Positions 35,413-45,314 of a stretch of 64,000 bases of DNA are shown one piece after another. The notes under the pieces were generated by a model. That model did not search any database. It saw nothing but the letters and a program-made list of their open reading frames with translations, and had not been told where the DNA came from. Source of the stretch: DATBLE01 sp963719325 (GTDB lineage Bacteria; Actinomycetota; Thermoleophilia; Gaiellales; Gaiellaceae); the NCBI GenBank assembly GCA_963719325.1, contig CAVRBW010000005.1, forward strand, positions 186,001 through 250,000. The letters run 5' to 3'. The translations under genes and the position numbers were made by a program. Every line of letters starts with the position of its first letter. The stretch's first letter is position 1.

Positions 35413-36621
35413 CTAGCCTAGCTCGCCGCCGAGCACCACCTGCGCGAGGTGGTCGTGGCCCAGGTGATAGGCGAGGTAGCGCCAGTCCGGCGCGTCGAGC
35501 AGGACGAGGTCGGCGTCGTAGCCGGTCGCGATCCGGCCCTTGCGGTCGGCGCGGCCGAGGACGTGCGCCGCGTTGACGGTGCACGCGGTGAGCGCCTCGG
35601 CGGGGCTGAGTCTCAGCTGTGTCACCGCGAGCGAGCACACGAGCGGCAGGCTCTCGCAGAAGGCGCTGCCCGGGTTGAAGTCGGTGGCGATTGCGATCGC
35701 CGCACCGGCTTCGACCAGTGCGCGGGCGGGCGGCATCGCCCGGCCCAGGACGAGCGCACTCGCGGGCAGGAGCACTCCGACGACGTCGCCGGCCGCAAGC
35801 GCCGCGACACCCTCGCCGCCGGTCGCCTCCAGGTGATCGACCGAGCGGGCGCCGAGCTCGACGGCGAGCGGGATCGCTCCCCGCTCGGTGAACTGATCGC
35901 CGTGCAAGCGAAGGGCGAGCCCGGCTGCGCGGCAGGCGGTGAGGTAGCGGCGGGCCTGTTCGGCGTCGAACGCGCCACGTTCGAGGAACACGTCCGCCGC
36001 CTCGGCGAGCCGCGCCGCGTCGGGAAGCACCTCGGCGAGCGCGAAGTCCAGGTAGGCATCCGCGCCGGGAAACTCGGGCGGGACTGCATGGGCACCGAGC
36101 CAGGTGGGAACGCCGCCTGCTGCACGGATCGCACGCAGCTGGGCGAGCTCGGTCTCCCGGTCGAGGCCGTAGCCCGATTTCGCCTCGAACGTCGTCGTCC
36201 CCGCGCGGAGCATCCAGTCTCGGTGGCGCCGGGTCGCGTCCGCAAGCGCCTCCTCGCCGGCCGCACGGGTGGCGCGCACGGTGGAGAGGATCCCGCCACC
36301 GGCGGCCTGGAGCTCTTCGTAGGTCGCGCCTGCGGCCCGCAGTGCGAACTCGTCGACGCGGTCGCCGGCGAAGCAGGCATGCGTATGGCAGTCGACGAGA
36401 CCGGGGAGCGCCGACAGGCCGCGCCCGTCGACCTCCGCCACGTCGCCCTCGAGCGGCGCGAGGTCTCGCATACGCCCGACGTCCGCGATTCGGCCGCCTT
36501 CGCACAGAACGTATGCATCCTCGAGGACCTCGACCTCGCCGAGCGCGCGGCCCCGCACCGGTGCAGCCGTGCCGGCCGGGGTGACGAGCTGCCTCAGATC
36601 GCGGACGAGCAGCCGAGTCAC
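35413..36621 (-). CDS. hutI: Imidazolonepropionase
   Basis: About 402 residues, amidohydrolase fold: VDCHTHACFAGDRVDEFALR (metal His-x-His), GGGILSTVRATRAAGEEAL, TTFEAKSGYGLDRETE, WLGAHAVPPEF, LRLHGDQFTERGA, SVDHLEATGG and ATDFNPGSAF. Third step of histidine degradation: imidazolone propionate to N-formimino-glutamate. GTG 36621 is chosen at the conserved start VTRLLVRDLRQL. It follows hutU by 19 bases. Confidence 0.95.
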   Translation of the reverse strand: MTRLLVRDLRQLVTPAGTAAPVRGRALGEVEVLEDAYVLCEGGRIADVGRMRDLAPLEGDVAEVDGRGLSALPGLVDCHTHACFAGDRVDEFALRAAGATYEELQAAGGGILSTVRATRAAGEEALADATRRHRDWMLRAGTTTFEAKSGYGLDRETELAQLRAIRAAGGVPTWLGAHAVPPEFPGADAYLDFALAEVLPDAARLAEAADVFLERGAFDAEQARRYLTACRAAGLALRLHGDQFTERGAIPLAVELGARSVDHLEATGGEGVAALAAGDVVGVLLPASALVLGRAMPPARALVEAGAAIAIATDFNPGSAFCESLPLVCSLAVTQLRLSPAEALTACTVNAAHVLGRADRKGRIATGYDADLVLLDAPDWRYLAYHLGHDHLAQVVLGGELG

Positions 36622-36640
36622 CGGACGAACCCCTCGTCGC

Positions 36641-38356
36641 TCAGGACTCGCGCACGGCCGGTGGCATCGGTATGGCCAGGCCGTGCCGATCGGCCTGTTC
36701 GATCGCAGCTCGATAGCCGGCGTCGGCGTGCCGAAGCACACCCATGCCCGGATCGGTCGTCAGCACCCGCTCGAGCCGGTCCGCCGCGTCCTCGGTGCCG
36801 TCCGCGACCACCACCATGCCCGCATGGATCGAGTTGCCGATTCCGACGCCCCCGCCGTGGTGGACGCTCACCCACGTCGCACCCGCAGCAACGTTGACGA
36901 GCGCGTTCAGGATCGGCCAATCTGCGATCGCATCCGAGCCGTCGGCCATCGCCTCGGTCTCGCGGTAGGGCGAGGCGACGGAGCCGGCGTCGAGATGGTC
37001 GCGCCCGATCACGACGGGCGCCTTCACGCGGCCAGACCGCACCAGGTCGTTGATCGCCAGTCCTGCCCGGGCGCGGTCGCCGTAGCCGAGCCAGCAGATC
37101 CGTGCGGGGAGCCCCTGGAACGCAACCCGTGCGGGTGCCAGCTCCAACCACCGCTGGAGCACGGCGTCCTCCGCGAACAACCGGCGCAACACCTCGTCGA
37201 TCGCCGCGATGTCGGCCGGATCTCCCGACAGCGCGGCCCATCGGAACGGCCCGACCCCGAGGCAGAAGAGGGGGCGAATATAGGCCGGGACGAAGCCCGG
37301 GTATGTGAACGCATCCTCGACGCCCGCCTCTAAGGCCTCACCTCGCAAGTTGTTGCCATAATCGAAAACATAGCTTCCGGTCCGGACGTACTCGAGCAAC
37401 GCCCGTACGTGTGCTGCAATCGAGGCACGCGCTTGTTCCAGATACGTCACCGGGTCGGCCGTCCGCAGCCGCGCCGCCTCGTGTACGTCCAGCCCCGACG
37501 GGACGTAGCCGTTCAGCGGGTCGTGCGCGGCGGTCTGGTCCGTGACGAGGTCGAACGGCTCGCCGCGCGCGGCCAGCTGGGGGACGACGTCCGCCGCGTT
37601 CCCGAGCAGACCGACCGACAAGCCCCGCTTCTCGCGCTGTGCCGCCCGCACCCGGGCGAGCGCGTCGTCGAGCGAGTCCGTCGCCTCGTCGAGATACGCC
37701 GTGTCGAGACGACGCTGAATCCGCGCCGGGTCGACCTCGATGCACAGGATCGCCGCGTTCAGCATCGTGCCGGCGAGCGGCTGGGCGCCGCCCATCCCGC
37801 CGAGACCGGCGGTCAGGATCGAGCGTCCGGCGAGATCCGCAGAGGCGAAATGCTTCTCGGCCGCGGCGGCGAAGGTCTGGTACGTGCCCTGGAGGATCCC
37901 CTGCGTGCCGATGTAGATCCAGCTCCCGGCCGTCATCTGGCCGAACATCGTCAGCCCCAGCGCTTCCAGGCGCCGGAATTCGTCCCAGGTCGCCCAACGC
38001 GGCACGAGCAGCGCATTCGCGATCAGGACGCGCGGTGCGCCCGGATGCGTTCGGAAGACGCCGACCGGCTTGCCGCTCTGCACGAGCAGGGTCTCGTCCT
38101 CGCCGAGACGGAGCAGGCAGCCCACGATCGCGCGGAGCGCCTCGTGACTGCGGGCGGCGCGTCCCGAGCCGCCGTAGACGATCAGCTGCTCGGGTAGCTC
38201 CGCCACCTCCGAGTCCAGGTTGTTCAGCAGCATCCGGAGCGGCGCCTCCGTCGCCCAGGACCGCGCGTTCAGCTGCAAGCCGCGCGGCGCATGGATCGAC
38301 GACAGGTCGCCGCACAGCGCCTCGACAGCGGGGTCGAGCGTCGCGGTAGCGCTCAC
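36641..38356 (-). CDS. hutU: Urocanate hydratase
   Basis: 571 residues. NAD-dependent urocanase: LQLNARSWATEAPLRMLLNN, QLIVYGGSGRAARSHEALR, MTAGSWIYIGTQGILQGTYQ, AGRSILTAGLGGMGGAQPLA, then FDYGNNLRGEALEAGV and the C-terminal HHGGGVGIGNSIHAGMV. Second step of histidine degradation. GTG 38356 overlaps the hutH stop. The open frame continues upstream antisense-like within hutH but is not coding. Confidence 0.96.
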   Translation of the reverse strand: MSATATLDPAVEALCGDLSSIHAPRGLQLNARSWATEAPLRMLLNNLDSEVAELPEQLIVYGGSGRAARSHEALRAIVGCLLRLGEDETLLVQSGKPVGVFRTHPGAPRVLIANALLVPRWATWDEFRRLEALGLTMFGQMTAGSWIYIGTQGILQGTYQTFAAAAEKHFASADLAGRSILTAGLGGMGGAQPLAGTMLNAAILCIEVDPARIQRRLDTAYLDEATDSLDDALARVRAAQREKRGLSVGLLGNAADVVPQLAARGEPFDLVTDQTAAHDPLNGYVPSGLDVHEAARLRTADPVTYLEQARASIAAHVRALLEYVRTGSYVFDYGNNLRGEALEAGVEDAFTYPGFVPAYIRPLFCLGVGPFRWAALSGDPADIAAIDEVLRRLFAEDAVLQRWLELAPARVAFQGLPARICWLGYGDRARAGLAINDLVRSGRVKAPVVIGRDHLDAGSVASPYRETEAMADGSDAIADWPILNALVNVAAGATWVSVHHGGGVGIGNSIHAGMVVVADGTEDAADRLERVLTTDPGMGVLRHADAGYRAAIEQADRHGLAIPMPPAVRES

Positions 38357-39897
38357 AGCAGCGGTCCCGATGCTTCCTCGACCGCGGCCACGAGCGAGCC
38401 GTCTCGAATCGCCGCCGCGACCAGGTCGATCTCGCCGGCAAGGGGCCGGTCTTCGATCAGCCGCGCCGAGAGCGTGCGGACGAAGCGCCGCGCGGCCACG
38501 ACCCCCCGGCCGGGCTCGAGCGGAGCGAGGAACTCCACGCCCTGGACGCCTGCGAGCAGCTCGATCGCGAGCGCCCACTCGACGTTGGCGAGCACCTGCC
38601 ACGCCTTCAGTCCGGCGGCGTTGCCCATCGAGACGTGATCCTCCTGGCCCGCGCTGGTCGGGATCGAGTCGACGCTGGCCGGATGCGCGAGCACCTTGTT
38701 CTCGCTGACGAGCGAGGCCGAGACGTACTGCGGGATCATGAAGCCGGAGTTGAGACCGCCGTCGGTGGTCAGGAACGGCGGCAGCCCGTCGGACAGGTTC
38801 GGGTTGACGAGACGCTCGATGCGGCGCTCCGAGATGCTCGCGAGCTCGGCGACCGCCATCGCCAGCGCGTCGAGCGCGAACGCGACCGGCTGGCCGTGGA
38901 AGTTTCCGTTCGAGACGAGGAGGTCGTCCTCGACGAGCACCAGCGGATTGTCGGTGGCGGCGTTGAGCTCGACCGAGGTCGTGTAGTCGACGTAGTCCAG
39001 GAGGTCGCGCGTGGCGCCGTGCACCTGCGGCGCGCAGCGGAGCGAGTAGGCGTCCTGCACCTTGTCGCACCAGCGGTGGGACTCGATGATCGCCGACCCC
39101 GCGAGCAGCTCGAGCACGTTCGCGGCCGAGGCTTGCTGCCCGCGAAGCGGCCGAAGCGCATGCACCTGCGGGAGGAAGCTCGTCTGCGACCCTTGCAGTG
39201 CCTCGAGCGACACGGCACACGCGATGTCGGCGGTCTTCGTGAGCCGTCGCGCGCGCACGAGCCCGAGGGCCGCGAAGGCCGCCATGAACTGCGTGCCGTT
39301 GACGAGCGAGATCCCTTCCTTCGCCTCCAGCCGCAGCGGCTCGAGACCGACACGTTCGAGCGCCTGCGCGCCCGCTAGCCGGTCTCCGTCGACCCACGCC
39401 TCCCCTTCGCCGACGAGCGGAAGCGCGAGATGCGCCAGCGGCGCCAGGTCCCCACTCGCCCCGACCGATCCGCGGCTCGGCACGTGCGGGACGAGACCGC
39501 GGTTCAGGCACTCGAGCAGGAGCTCGACGACCTCGGGCCGGGCGCCCGAGCGACCCTTTGCGAGCGCGTTCGCGCGCAGCAGCATCGCGGCTCGGACGAT
39601 CTCGTCCGGGTAGGGCTCTCCCACGCCGCACGCGTGACTGCGCAGCAGACGAAGCTGGAGCTCCTGCGTCAGCTCCTCCGGGATCGATTTCGAGACGAAC
39701 CTGCCGAAGCCCGTGTTGACGCCGTACGTATGCTCGGTTGCTCCGTGCACGGCGCGCTGGACGACGTCACGCGCAGCGAGCATCCTGGTCCGTGCCTCGT
39801 CGGCGAGCGTCGCGTGGACTCGTTCGACCGCCACGGCCCAGACGTCGTCGACCGCCAGGTCTTCGCCGGTGAGGCCGATCGCGGTGCGTCGCGCCAC
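38353..39897 (-). CDS. hutH: Histidine ammonia-lyase
   Basis: 514 residues. The MIO cofactor triad A-S-G is in GSVGASGDLAPLAHLALPLV, with YGVNTGFGRF near the N-terminus, NGTQFMAAFAALGLVRARRL, QDAYSLRCAPQVHGATRDLL, ATDNPLVL and SAGQEDHVSMGNAAGLKAW. It deaminates histidine to urocanate. First gene of the hutH-hutU-hutI operon, divergent from an MFS transporter gene 40 bases away. Confidence 0.97.
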   Translation of the reverse strand: MARRTAIGLTGEDLAVDDVWAVAVERVHATLADEARTRMLAARDVVQRAVHGATEHTYGVNTGFGRFVSKSIPEELTQELQLRLLRSHACGVGEPYPDEIVRAAMLLRANALAKGRSGARPEVVELLLECLNRGLVPHVPSRGSVGASGDLAPLAHLALPLVGEGEAWVDGDRLAGAQALERVGLEPLRLEAKEGISLVNGTQFMAAFAALGLVRARRLTKTADIACAVSLEALQGSQTSFLPQVHALRPLRGQQASAANVLELLAGSAIIESHRWCDKVQDAYSLRCAPQVHGATRDLLDYVDYTTSVELNAATDNPLVLVEDDLLVSNGNFHGQPVAFALDALAMAVAELASISERRIERLVNPNLSDGLPPFLTTDGGLNSGFMIPQYVSASLVSENKVLAHPASVDSIPTSAGQEDHVSMGNAAGLKAWQVLANVEWALAIELLAGVQGVEFLAPLEPGRGVVAARRFVRTLSARLIEDRPLAGEIDLVAAAIRDGSLVAAVEEASGPLL

Positions 39898-39937
39898 GCG
39901 GCGAGTCTAGCTCCGGCTCCTCGGGGAGAATCGCGGA

Positions 39938-41215
39938 ATGGCCGATCCGGTGACCGCCCTCCCGGAGGAGGAGCGCGAGGTTCCGACCCAGGCGCCGGGA
40001 AGCGCTCTCCATCTGCTGCGGCGCCGCGACTTCCGGAACCTCTTTCTGGCCGTCTCGGCGAGCGAGCTCGGCGACTCGCTGCACTACATCGCGCTGATGT
40101 GGGTTGCGCTGCAGGCGGGCGGCCCGCTCGGTGTGGTGGCCGTGCGCCTCGCAGACAGCGTCCCGGCGCTCCTGTTCGGGCTGCACGGCGGGCTTGCCGC
40201 CGATCGGTGGAACCGTCGCTCGCTGATGGTCTCGGCGGATCTTGCCCGCGGCGTCACGCTCGTGCCGATCGCCGTGGCCGGGCTGTCCGGACACCTCCCT
40301 CTCTGGACGCTCGTCGTCGCTTCGTTCGTGCTCGAGACGGCGACGAGCTACTTCGTACCCGCCTACGGAGCACTCGTTCCAAGCATCGTCGACCGCGCGA
40401 ACGTGCAGCAGGCGAACGCCCTGGTCCAGGCCAGCGCACAGGCGCTCTCGATCGGCGGCTGGGCGCTGGCCGCCGGGCTCCTGGCCGTACTGCCGATCTC
40501 GACCTTCTTCGCGATCAACGCGGTCTCGTTCTTCGTGTCTGCGCTCATGATCGTGCGTATCCGGCGCCCGCAGGCGACGGCGACCATCGAAACGACACCC
40601 GGCATTCGTCAGGGCTTCGCAGTGCTTCGGCCGCGTCCCGTGCTCGCCACGAGCGTCGTCGTCCTCGGGATCGCCGTCACGATCTCCGCAGGCACGTGGA
40701 TCGGCGGCGTACCGACGCTCGTTCGCGACCACCTCCACGGCGGCGCCGGCGGCTTTTCGCTCGTCATGGTCGGCTACGCCGCCGGGTCGATCGTCAGCGG
40801 CGCATTCCTCGCCCACCGCCGGTTGCGCCGGAAGGCGCTCGCCAGCCTGATCGCCTGGACGCTCTATCTCCCCGCCTACGGCCTGATGGCTCTCGGCGCG
40901 TCGCTGTGGGTTGCGGTCGCCGGCGCATTCGCGGCGGCCTGCGGTCAGAGCTCTGCACACGTCCTCCTCATCTCGGCCGCGCAGGAGGAGGTACCGGACG
41001 CCCTCCTGGGCCGCGTCATGGGCCTGATCTCGCTCGTCCACAGGGGTGCCCACGCGACCGGCCTGCTGCTGGTGGCGCCGCTCTTCGCCGTGCTCGCCCC
41101 GCAGAACGTGTTCGCCGTGGCCGCAGTGGCGCTGCCGGTGGTCGGCATCGCCGGCGCCGCGGTCGCACTCTCAGCGACCCGCCGCGCCGAAGGGCCCGGC
41201 CTGAAGCCCACGTGA
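39938..41215 (+). CDS. MFS transporter
   Basis: 425 residues with about 12 hydrophobic segments. After a soluble head, LHLLRRRDFRNLFLAVSASE and GLHGGLAADRWNRRSLMVSA give the typical loop 2-3 motif (G-x-x-A-D-R-W-x-R-R), and LVPSIVDRANVQQANALVQ the cytoplasmic segment. It resembles the MFS_3/enterobactin exporter-like group. Position beside hut genes hints at histidine or imidazole transport, but the family usually exports. Confidence 0.85.
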   Translation: MADPVTALPEEEREVPTQAPGSALHLLRRRDFRNLFLAVSASELGDSLHYIALMWVALQAGGPLGVVAVRLADSVPALLFGLHGGLAADRWNRRSLMVSADLARGVTLVPIAVAGLSGHLPLWTLVVASFVLETATSYFVPAYGALVPSIVDRANVQQANALVQASAQALSIGGWALAAGLLAVLPISTFFAINAVSFFVSALMIVRIRRPQATATIETTPGIRQGFAVLRPRPVLATSVVVLGIAVTISAGTWIGGVPTLVRDHLHGGAGGFSLVMVGYAAGSIVSGAFLAHRRLRRKALASLIAWTLYLPAYGLMALGASLWVAVAGAFAAACGQSSAHVLLISAAQEEVPDALLGRVMGLISLVHRGAHATGLLLVAPLFAVLAPQNVFAVAAVALPVVGIAGAAVALSATRRAEGPGLKPT

Positions 41216-41303
41216 CCCGGGATCGGCACAGAACCGCCACGATCGCGACCGAGACTCGTAGACCTTTGACGGGTAACGTCGACCTCGAGGGAGGCGGGTG
41301 TTT

Positions 41304-41321
41304 CCCCACCCTAGGGTGGGG
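41304..41321. terminator. 9-bp perfect dyad between convergent genes
   Basis: CCCCACCCTAGGGTGGGG, a perfect palindrome preceded by TTT and lying between the convergent ends of the MFS gene and the formimidoyltransferase. It could act as a bidirectional terminator, although no long T tract follows. Confidence 0.5.
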
Positions 41322-41362
41322 GGTGTCGAATCCGGGCTCGGAACGCGGAACCGCGCTGCAGG

Positions 41363-42235
41363 TCAGCTCTCGAGGAGCCGCAGCTCGAGGACACGCGAGG
41401 CGTCGAAGCCGTCGATCCGCAGGATCGCCCCGGCTGCCGCGGCGGCTGCGCCCGCCGGCATGAGGCCGACGAGCTCGGAGCCGGCGATCTCAACTCCGCG
41501 GACCAGCGCCTCGTCGGCAACCCGGGCGACGATCTCGTGCAGGGCCGCAGCCTCCCAGTCCTCGACGTTCATGCTGACCTGGACGAGCTCGGCCCGTCCA
41601 AGATCGAGTCCGAGCGCTCGGACCCCGCGGAAGCCACCGCCGGACTCCCGCACCACGGCGGCGATCTCGCGTGCGACCTCGACGTCGTCGCTGCGCAGGT
41701 TGACGTTGAAGGCCACGAGCGGGGGCCGCGCGCCGACGAGCACGCCGCCGGCCGCCGGATCGAGCTGTCTCGGGCCGAAGTCCGGCGCGAGCTCTCCGGC
41801 GTCCAGCCGGCGCTGCAACTCCGCTGGACCGCCTCGCCGGAAGAACGCCGGGCCTCGACCGGGCTCTCCGTACAGAAACACCGGGAGGCCGAGCTCGCCG
41901 ATCAGGCCCGCGGTCTCGAGGGCGGCCGCGCGCGCACGCCCCATGTCGCTCGGAACCATCGGAACGAGCGGAACGACATCGGCGGCGCCGATCCGCGGGT
42001 GCGCACCCTCGTGGCGCCGCAGGTCGATTCGGTCCCTCGCGTACGCGACGCCTGCGACGAGGGCCTCGATCAGATCCCCCTCGTCGCCGACCAGCGTGAA
42101 GACCGATCGGTTGTGGTCGGAATCCGCGTGGATGTCGAGCAGCCGCGCGCGTTCCGAGAGAACCGTTGCGATCGCGTCGATCGTCTCGTCGTCGCGCCCC
42201 TCGGAGAAGTTCGGTACCGACTCGAGCGGCAACAC
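41363..42235 (-). CDS. ftcD: Glutamate formimidoyltransferase
   Basis: 290 residues: LESVPNFSEGRDDETIDAIA, HADSDHNRSVFTLVGDEGDL, DLRRHEGAHPRIGAADVVPL, PVFLYGE and FNVNLRSDDVEVAREIAAVV. It transfers the formimino group from formiminoglutamate to tetrahydrofolate and so finishes the histidine route begun by the hut operon 1.5 kb away. The cyclodeaminase domain found in the vertebrate enzyme is absent. Start GTG 42235 (GTG TTG CCG). Confidence 0.9.
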   Translation of the reverse strand: MLPLESVPNFSEGRDDETIDAIATVLSERARLLDIHADSDHNRSVFTLVGDEGDLIEALVAGVAYARDRIDLRRHEGAHPRIGAADVVPLVPMVPSDMGRARAAALETAGLIGELGLPVFLYGEPGRGPAFFRRGGPAELQRRLDAGELAPDFGPRQLDPAAGGVLVGARPPLVAFNVNLRSDDVEVAREIAAVVRESGGGFRGVRALGLDLGRAELVQVSMNVEDWEAAALHEIVARVADEALVRGVEIAGSELVGLMPAGAAAAAAGAILRIDGFDASRVLELRLLES

Positions 42236-42255
42236 GTCGGGTACCCTAGACAGCC

Positions 42256-42843
42256 TTGAAGGCCTACTACCACGCTCGAGCCCGCGAGTACGACGACTGG
42301 TATCTGGGGCAAGGCCTCTATTCCGATCGCAACCGGCCCGGCTGGGACGACGCCCTCGACGAGCTGCGCGCCGCGATCGCCCGTCTCGCCCCGCGACGAA
42401 CGCTCGACGTCGCGTGCGGGACCGGGTTCCTGACGCGCCAGCTCCCCGGCGAGGTCGTCGGCCTCGATCAGAGCGACGCGATGCTCGAGGTGGCGAGAGA
42501 GCAGGTGCCTCACGCGACGTTCGTCACGGGAGACGCCCTCGACCTGCCGTTTCCGGACCGCTCGTTCGACCGCCTGTTCACGAGCTACTTCTACTGCCAC
42601 CTCGAGCCTGACGAGCGCAGCAGGTTCCTCGCCGAGGCGCGACGCGTGGCCGGCGAGCTGGTCGTGGTCGGCAGCCGGCTCCACGAAGGTGACCAGCCCG
42701 AACGCTGGGAGACGCGGACGCTGCAGGACGGCTCCGAGTGGCAGGTCTACAAGCGCGTCTTCGTCCCGGAGGAGCTCGCGGACGAGCTCGCCGGACGGGT
42801 CGTCCACGTCGACGACTGGTTCGTGATGGTCGCGTCGCCGTGA
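42256..42843 (+). CDS. Class I SAM-dependent methyltransferase
   Basis: 195 residues: KAYYHARAREYDDWYLGQGL, motif I TLDVACGTGFLTRQLPGE, acidic end of strand 2 VVGLDQSDAMLEVAREQ, TGDALDLPFPDRSFDRLFTS and a HLEPDERSRFLAEARRV helix. Small-molecule methyltransferase of the UbiE/ubiquinone-like group; substrate unknown. Start TTG at 42256, divergent from ftcD with a gap of about 20 bases. Confidence 0.85.
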   Translation: MKAYYHARAREYDDWYLGQGLYSDRNRPGWDDALDELRAAIARLAPRRTLDVACGTGFLTRQLPGEVVGLDQSDAMLEVAREQVPHATFVTGDALDLPFPDRSFDRLFTSYFYCHLEPDERSRFLAEARRVAGELVVVGSRLHEGDQPERWETRTLQDGSEWQVYKRVFVPEELADELAGRVVHVDDWFVMVASP

Positions 42844-42898
42844 AGGATCGCCGCCGGCCGCACGGGCACCTCGCGCGGCTCGAGCTCGTTCCCGGGGA

Positions 42899-43492
42899 TT
42901 GACCCGGCGCCGTTTGTCCTATCGCTCGGTGCGATCGCTCCAGCGCGACAACCGCGTCTGCCGATCCTGCGCCGAGGCCGGTTACCCGCTCGAGTCGCTC
43001 CCGGTGGTCGAGGGGCACGCGGGACAGTGCGCGTACTTGTTCGGCCAGGCACCAGGCGTGATCGAGGGCCACGAGCGTCGCCCCTGGCGCGGCCGCGCCG
43101 GGCAGAATCTGCGCCGCTGGCTCGACCTCGACGAGGAGGCGTTCTACGGGACGTTCTACTGCGCGTCCGTCACGCGGTGCTACCCGGGCCGCGTGCGACC
43201 GGGAGAGGGCGACCGCACGCCGACGCCGCGCGAGCGCGAGCTCTGCTCCTTCTGGCTCGAATGGGAGCTGCGCCTGCTCCGGCCGGAGCTGATCGTCACC
43301 GCCGGCGGCCTCGCGGCGAGGCAGCTCCTCGGCATGCGGCGGCTCGACGACTGCATCGGGTCCACGTTCGAGCACGACGGCGCGCTCGTCGTCCCGCTCC
43401 CCCACCCTTCCGGCGTCAGCCGGTGGCTGAACGAGCCCGAGAACCGCGCCCGACTCGACCAGGCGCTCGCCCTGATTCGGGCGCGGCTGTAG
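42899..43492 (+). CDS. Uracil-DNA glycosylase family protein
   Basis: 197 residues. QRDNRVCRSCAEAGYPLES gives the C-x-x-C pair of iron-sulfur UDGs (family 4/5). LFGQAPGVIEGHERRPWRGR holds the G-x-A-P-G motif 1, and PLPHPSGVSRWLNEPENR the second motif with the H-P-S-G. It should excise uracil from deaminated DNA. Start TTG 42899. It lies 6 kb from the hypermutated insert; a link is only speculation. Confidence 0.82.
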   Translation: MTRRRLSYRSVRSLQRDNRVCRSCAEAGYPLESLPVVEGHAGQCAYLFGQAPGVIEGHERRPWRGRAGQNLRRWLDLDEEAFYGTFYCASVTRCYPGRVRPGEGDRTPTPRERELCSFWLEWELRLLRPELIVTAGGLAARQLLGMRRLDDCIGSTFEHDGALVVPLPHPSGVSRWLNEPENRARLDQALALIRARL

Positions 43493-43523
43493 CCCACAGA
43501 CCGCGGGCTATGCTCGAACGGTG

Positions 43524-45314
43524 ATGGAGAGGGCACCGAAGCGCAGCACGTTCATGCGCCTCCTCGGCTTTCTCCGCCCCTATCGCGTCTCGCTCGTCGT
43601 CTCGATCGTCCTCGCGGTCGGCTCCCAGGCAGCGCAGATCGCGCTGATCTGGGTGACGAAGCGCATCGTCGACCGAGCGATCACGCCACGCGACTCTCAC
43701 GAGCTCTGGATCTTCGTCTGGACGATCGTCGGGCTCGGAGCGATCAAGGCGATCCTCATGGTCGGCCGGCGCCTGATCTCCGGCAGGCAGGCGCTCGGCG
43801 TGGAGATGGACATCCGCAACGGGCTGTACGCGCATCTCGTGCGCCTGTCGTTTGGCTTCTACGACCGCCACCAGACCGGACAGCTGATGTCCCGGGCGAC
43901 GGTCGACCTCCAGGGCGTGCGCTTCTTCCTGGGCTACGGCCTGATCTTCCTCTTCCAGAACATCCTCACCGTCGTGTCGGTGACCGCCGTCCTCTTCTTC
44001 GTCGAATGGCGGCTGGCGCTGATCGCGCTCGCGGTCACGCCGCTCCTCGTCGTGCTCGCCTACCGGTACAGCCGCGTCGCCCATCCGACGCTGCGCGACG
44101 TCCAGCAGAAGCTCGCCGACGTCGCCACCGTCGCCGAGGAGAACATCGTCGGCGTTCATGTCGTGAAGGCGTTCGCCCAGGAGCCGTCCGAGCAGGCGAA
44201 GTTCGACGCACGCTCGGAGGCGGTCTTCCTCCAGACGCTGCGGGCGAACCGCCAGCGGGCGCTCTACGTGCCGCTGATCTCGTTCGTCCCGCTCCTCGCC
44301 CAGGCAGGCGTCCTGCTCGCTGGGGCGCGGATGGTCCAGCACGCGAGCCTCTCGGTCGGAGGGTTCGTCGCCTTCAACCTCTACCTCGGCATGCTCGTGA
44401 TGCCGCTTCGCTCGCTCGGAATGTGGATCGGCCAGGCACAGCGGGCGACGGCGTCCGGCGAGCGGATCTTCCAGGTGATGGACGAGCCGGAGGAGGTCGC
44501 CGACCGGGTCGATGCGATCGAGCTGCCGCCGGGCCCCGGACACATCAGGTTCGAGGACGTGTCGTTCGAGTACCTCGCCGGGCGCCCCGTCCTCGACCAC
44601 GTGGACCTCGACATCCCCGCAGGTCGCACCGTCGCGCTGATCGGCCACACGGGCTCAGGCAAGACGACGCTCACCGCCCTCGTCCCGCGCTTCTACGACG
44701 CCACCGGCGGGCGGGTGACCGTCGACGGCATGGACGTTCGCGACGTCACGCTTGCCTCGCTGCGGCAGGCGATCGGCGTCATCTCGCAGGATCCGTTCCT
44801 CTTCTCGGCGACCGTCCGGGAGAACATCTCTTTCGGCGCCGGCGAGCTCCTGGAGGACGCCGTCGAGCTGGTCGCGCGCGCCGCCCAGGCTCACGAGTTC
44901 ATCGAGCGCCTCCCGCAGGGCTACGACACCGTGATCGGCGAGCGCGGAGTCACGCTCTCGGGCGGGCAGCGCCAGCGGCTCGCGATCGCCCGCGCGCTGG
45001 CAGTCGACCCGCGGATCCTGGTCCTGGACGATGCGACCGCCTCCGTCGACGCCTCCACCGAGGCGCTGATCAGGCTCGGCCTGCGCGGCGCGATGGAGGG
45101 CCGGACGACGTTCATCATCGCCCACCGGCTGTCGACGATCGCGCTCGCGGACGAGATCGTCGTCCTCACCGACGGGCGCATCGCGGCGCGGGGCAAGCAC
45201 GCCGAGCTGCTGGAGACGAGCCCCGTGTACCGCGAGATCTACGAGCACGGCCTCCTGGAGCGCCGGTTCGCGGACGCGGTCGAGGCGCGCGCAGCCGTGG
45301 AGGAGGTCGCGTGA
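43524..45314 (+). CDS. ABC transporter, fused membrane and ATPase domains (first of pair)
   Basis: About 596 residues. Six membrane segments in the first 320 residues (FLRPYRVSLVVSIVLAVGSQ onward), then an ATPase domain: Walker A GHTGSGKTTL, VISQDPFLFSATVRENISFG, signature LSGGQRQRLAIARAL, Walker B ILVLDDATASVD and the H-loop IIAHRLSTI. Exporter-type half-transporter; Walker B ends in Asp-Asp (VLDDATAS) rather than Asp-Glu, so its site is probably degenerate while the partner's is canonical. A GTGA overlap with the second gene implies a heterodimer. Confidence 0.9.
   Translation: MERAPKRSTFMRLLGFLRPYRVSLVVSIVLAVGSQAAQIALIWVTKRIVDRAITPRDSHELWIFVWTIVGLGAIKAILMVGRRLISGRQALGVEMDIRNGLYAHLVRLSFGFYDRHQTGQLMSRATVDLQGVRFFLGYGLIFLFQNILTVVSVTAVLFFVEWRLALIALAVTPLLVVLAYRYSRVAHPTLRDVQQKLADVATVAEENIVGVHVVKAFAQEPSEQAKFDARSEAVFLQTLRANRQRALYVPLISFVPLLAQAGVLLAGARMVQHASLSVGGFVAFNLYLGMLVMPLRSLGMWIGQAQRATASGERIFQVMDEPEEVADRVDAIELPPGPGHIRFEDVSFEYLAGRPVLDHVDLDIPAGRTVALIGHTGSGKTTLTALVPRFYDATGGRVTVDGMDVRDVTLASLRQAIGVISQDPFLFSATVRENISFGAGELLEDAVELVARAAQAHEFIERLPQGYDTVIGERGVTLSGGQRQRLAIARALAVDPRILVLDDATASVDASTEALIRLGLRGAMEGRTTFIIAHRLSTIALADEIVVLTDGRIAARGKHAELLETSPVYREIYEHGLLERRFADAVEARAAVEEVA

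Noticed and set aside
36641..39631. 996-residue extension of urocanate hydratase
   Set aside because: The upstream part is an out-of-frame reading of hutH; the GTG at 38356 gives the normal urocanase length.
42899..43492. The uracil-DNA glycosylase as part of the hypermutation machinery
   Set aside because: It is a common repair gene among housekeeping neighbours; proximity to the insert (6 kb) is no evidence of a link.
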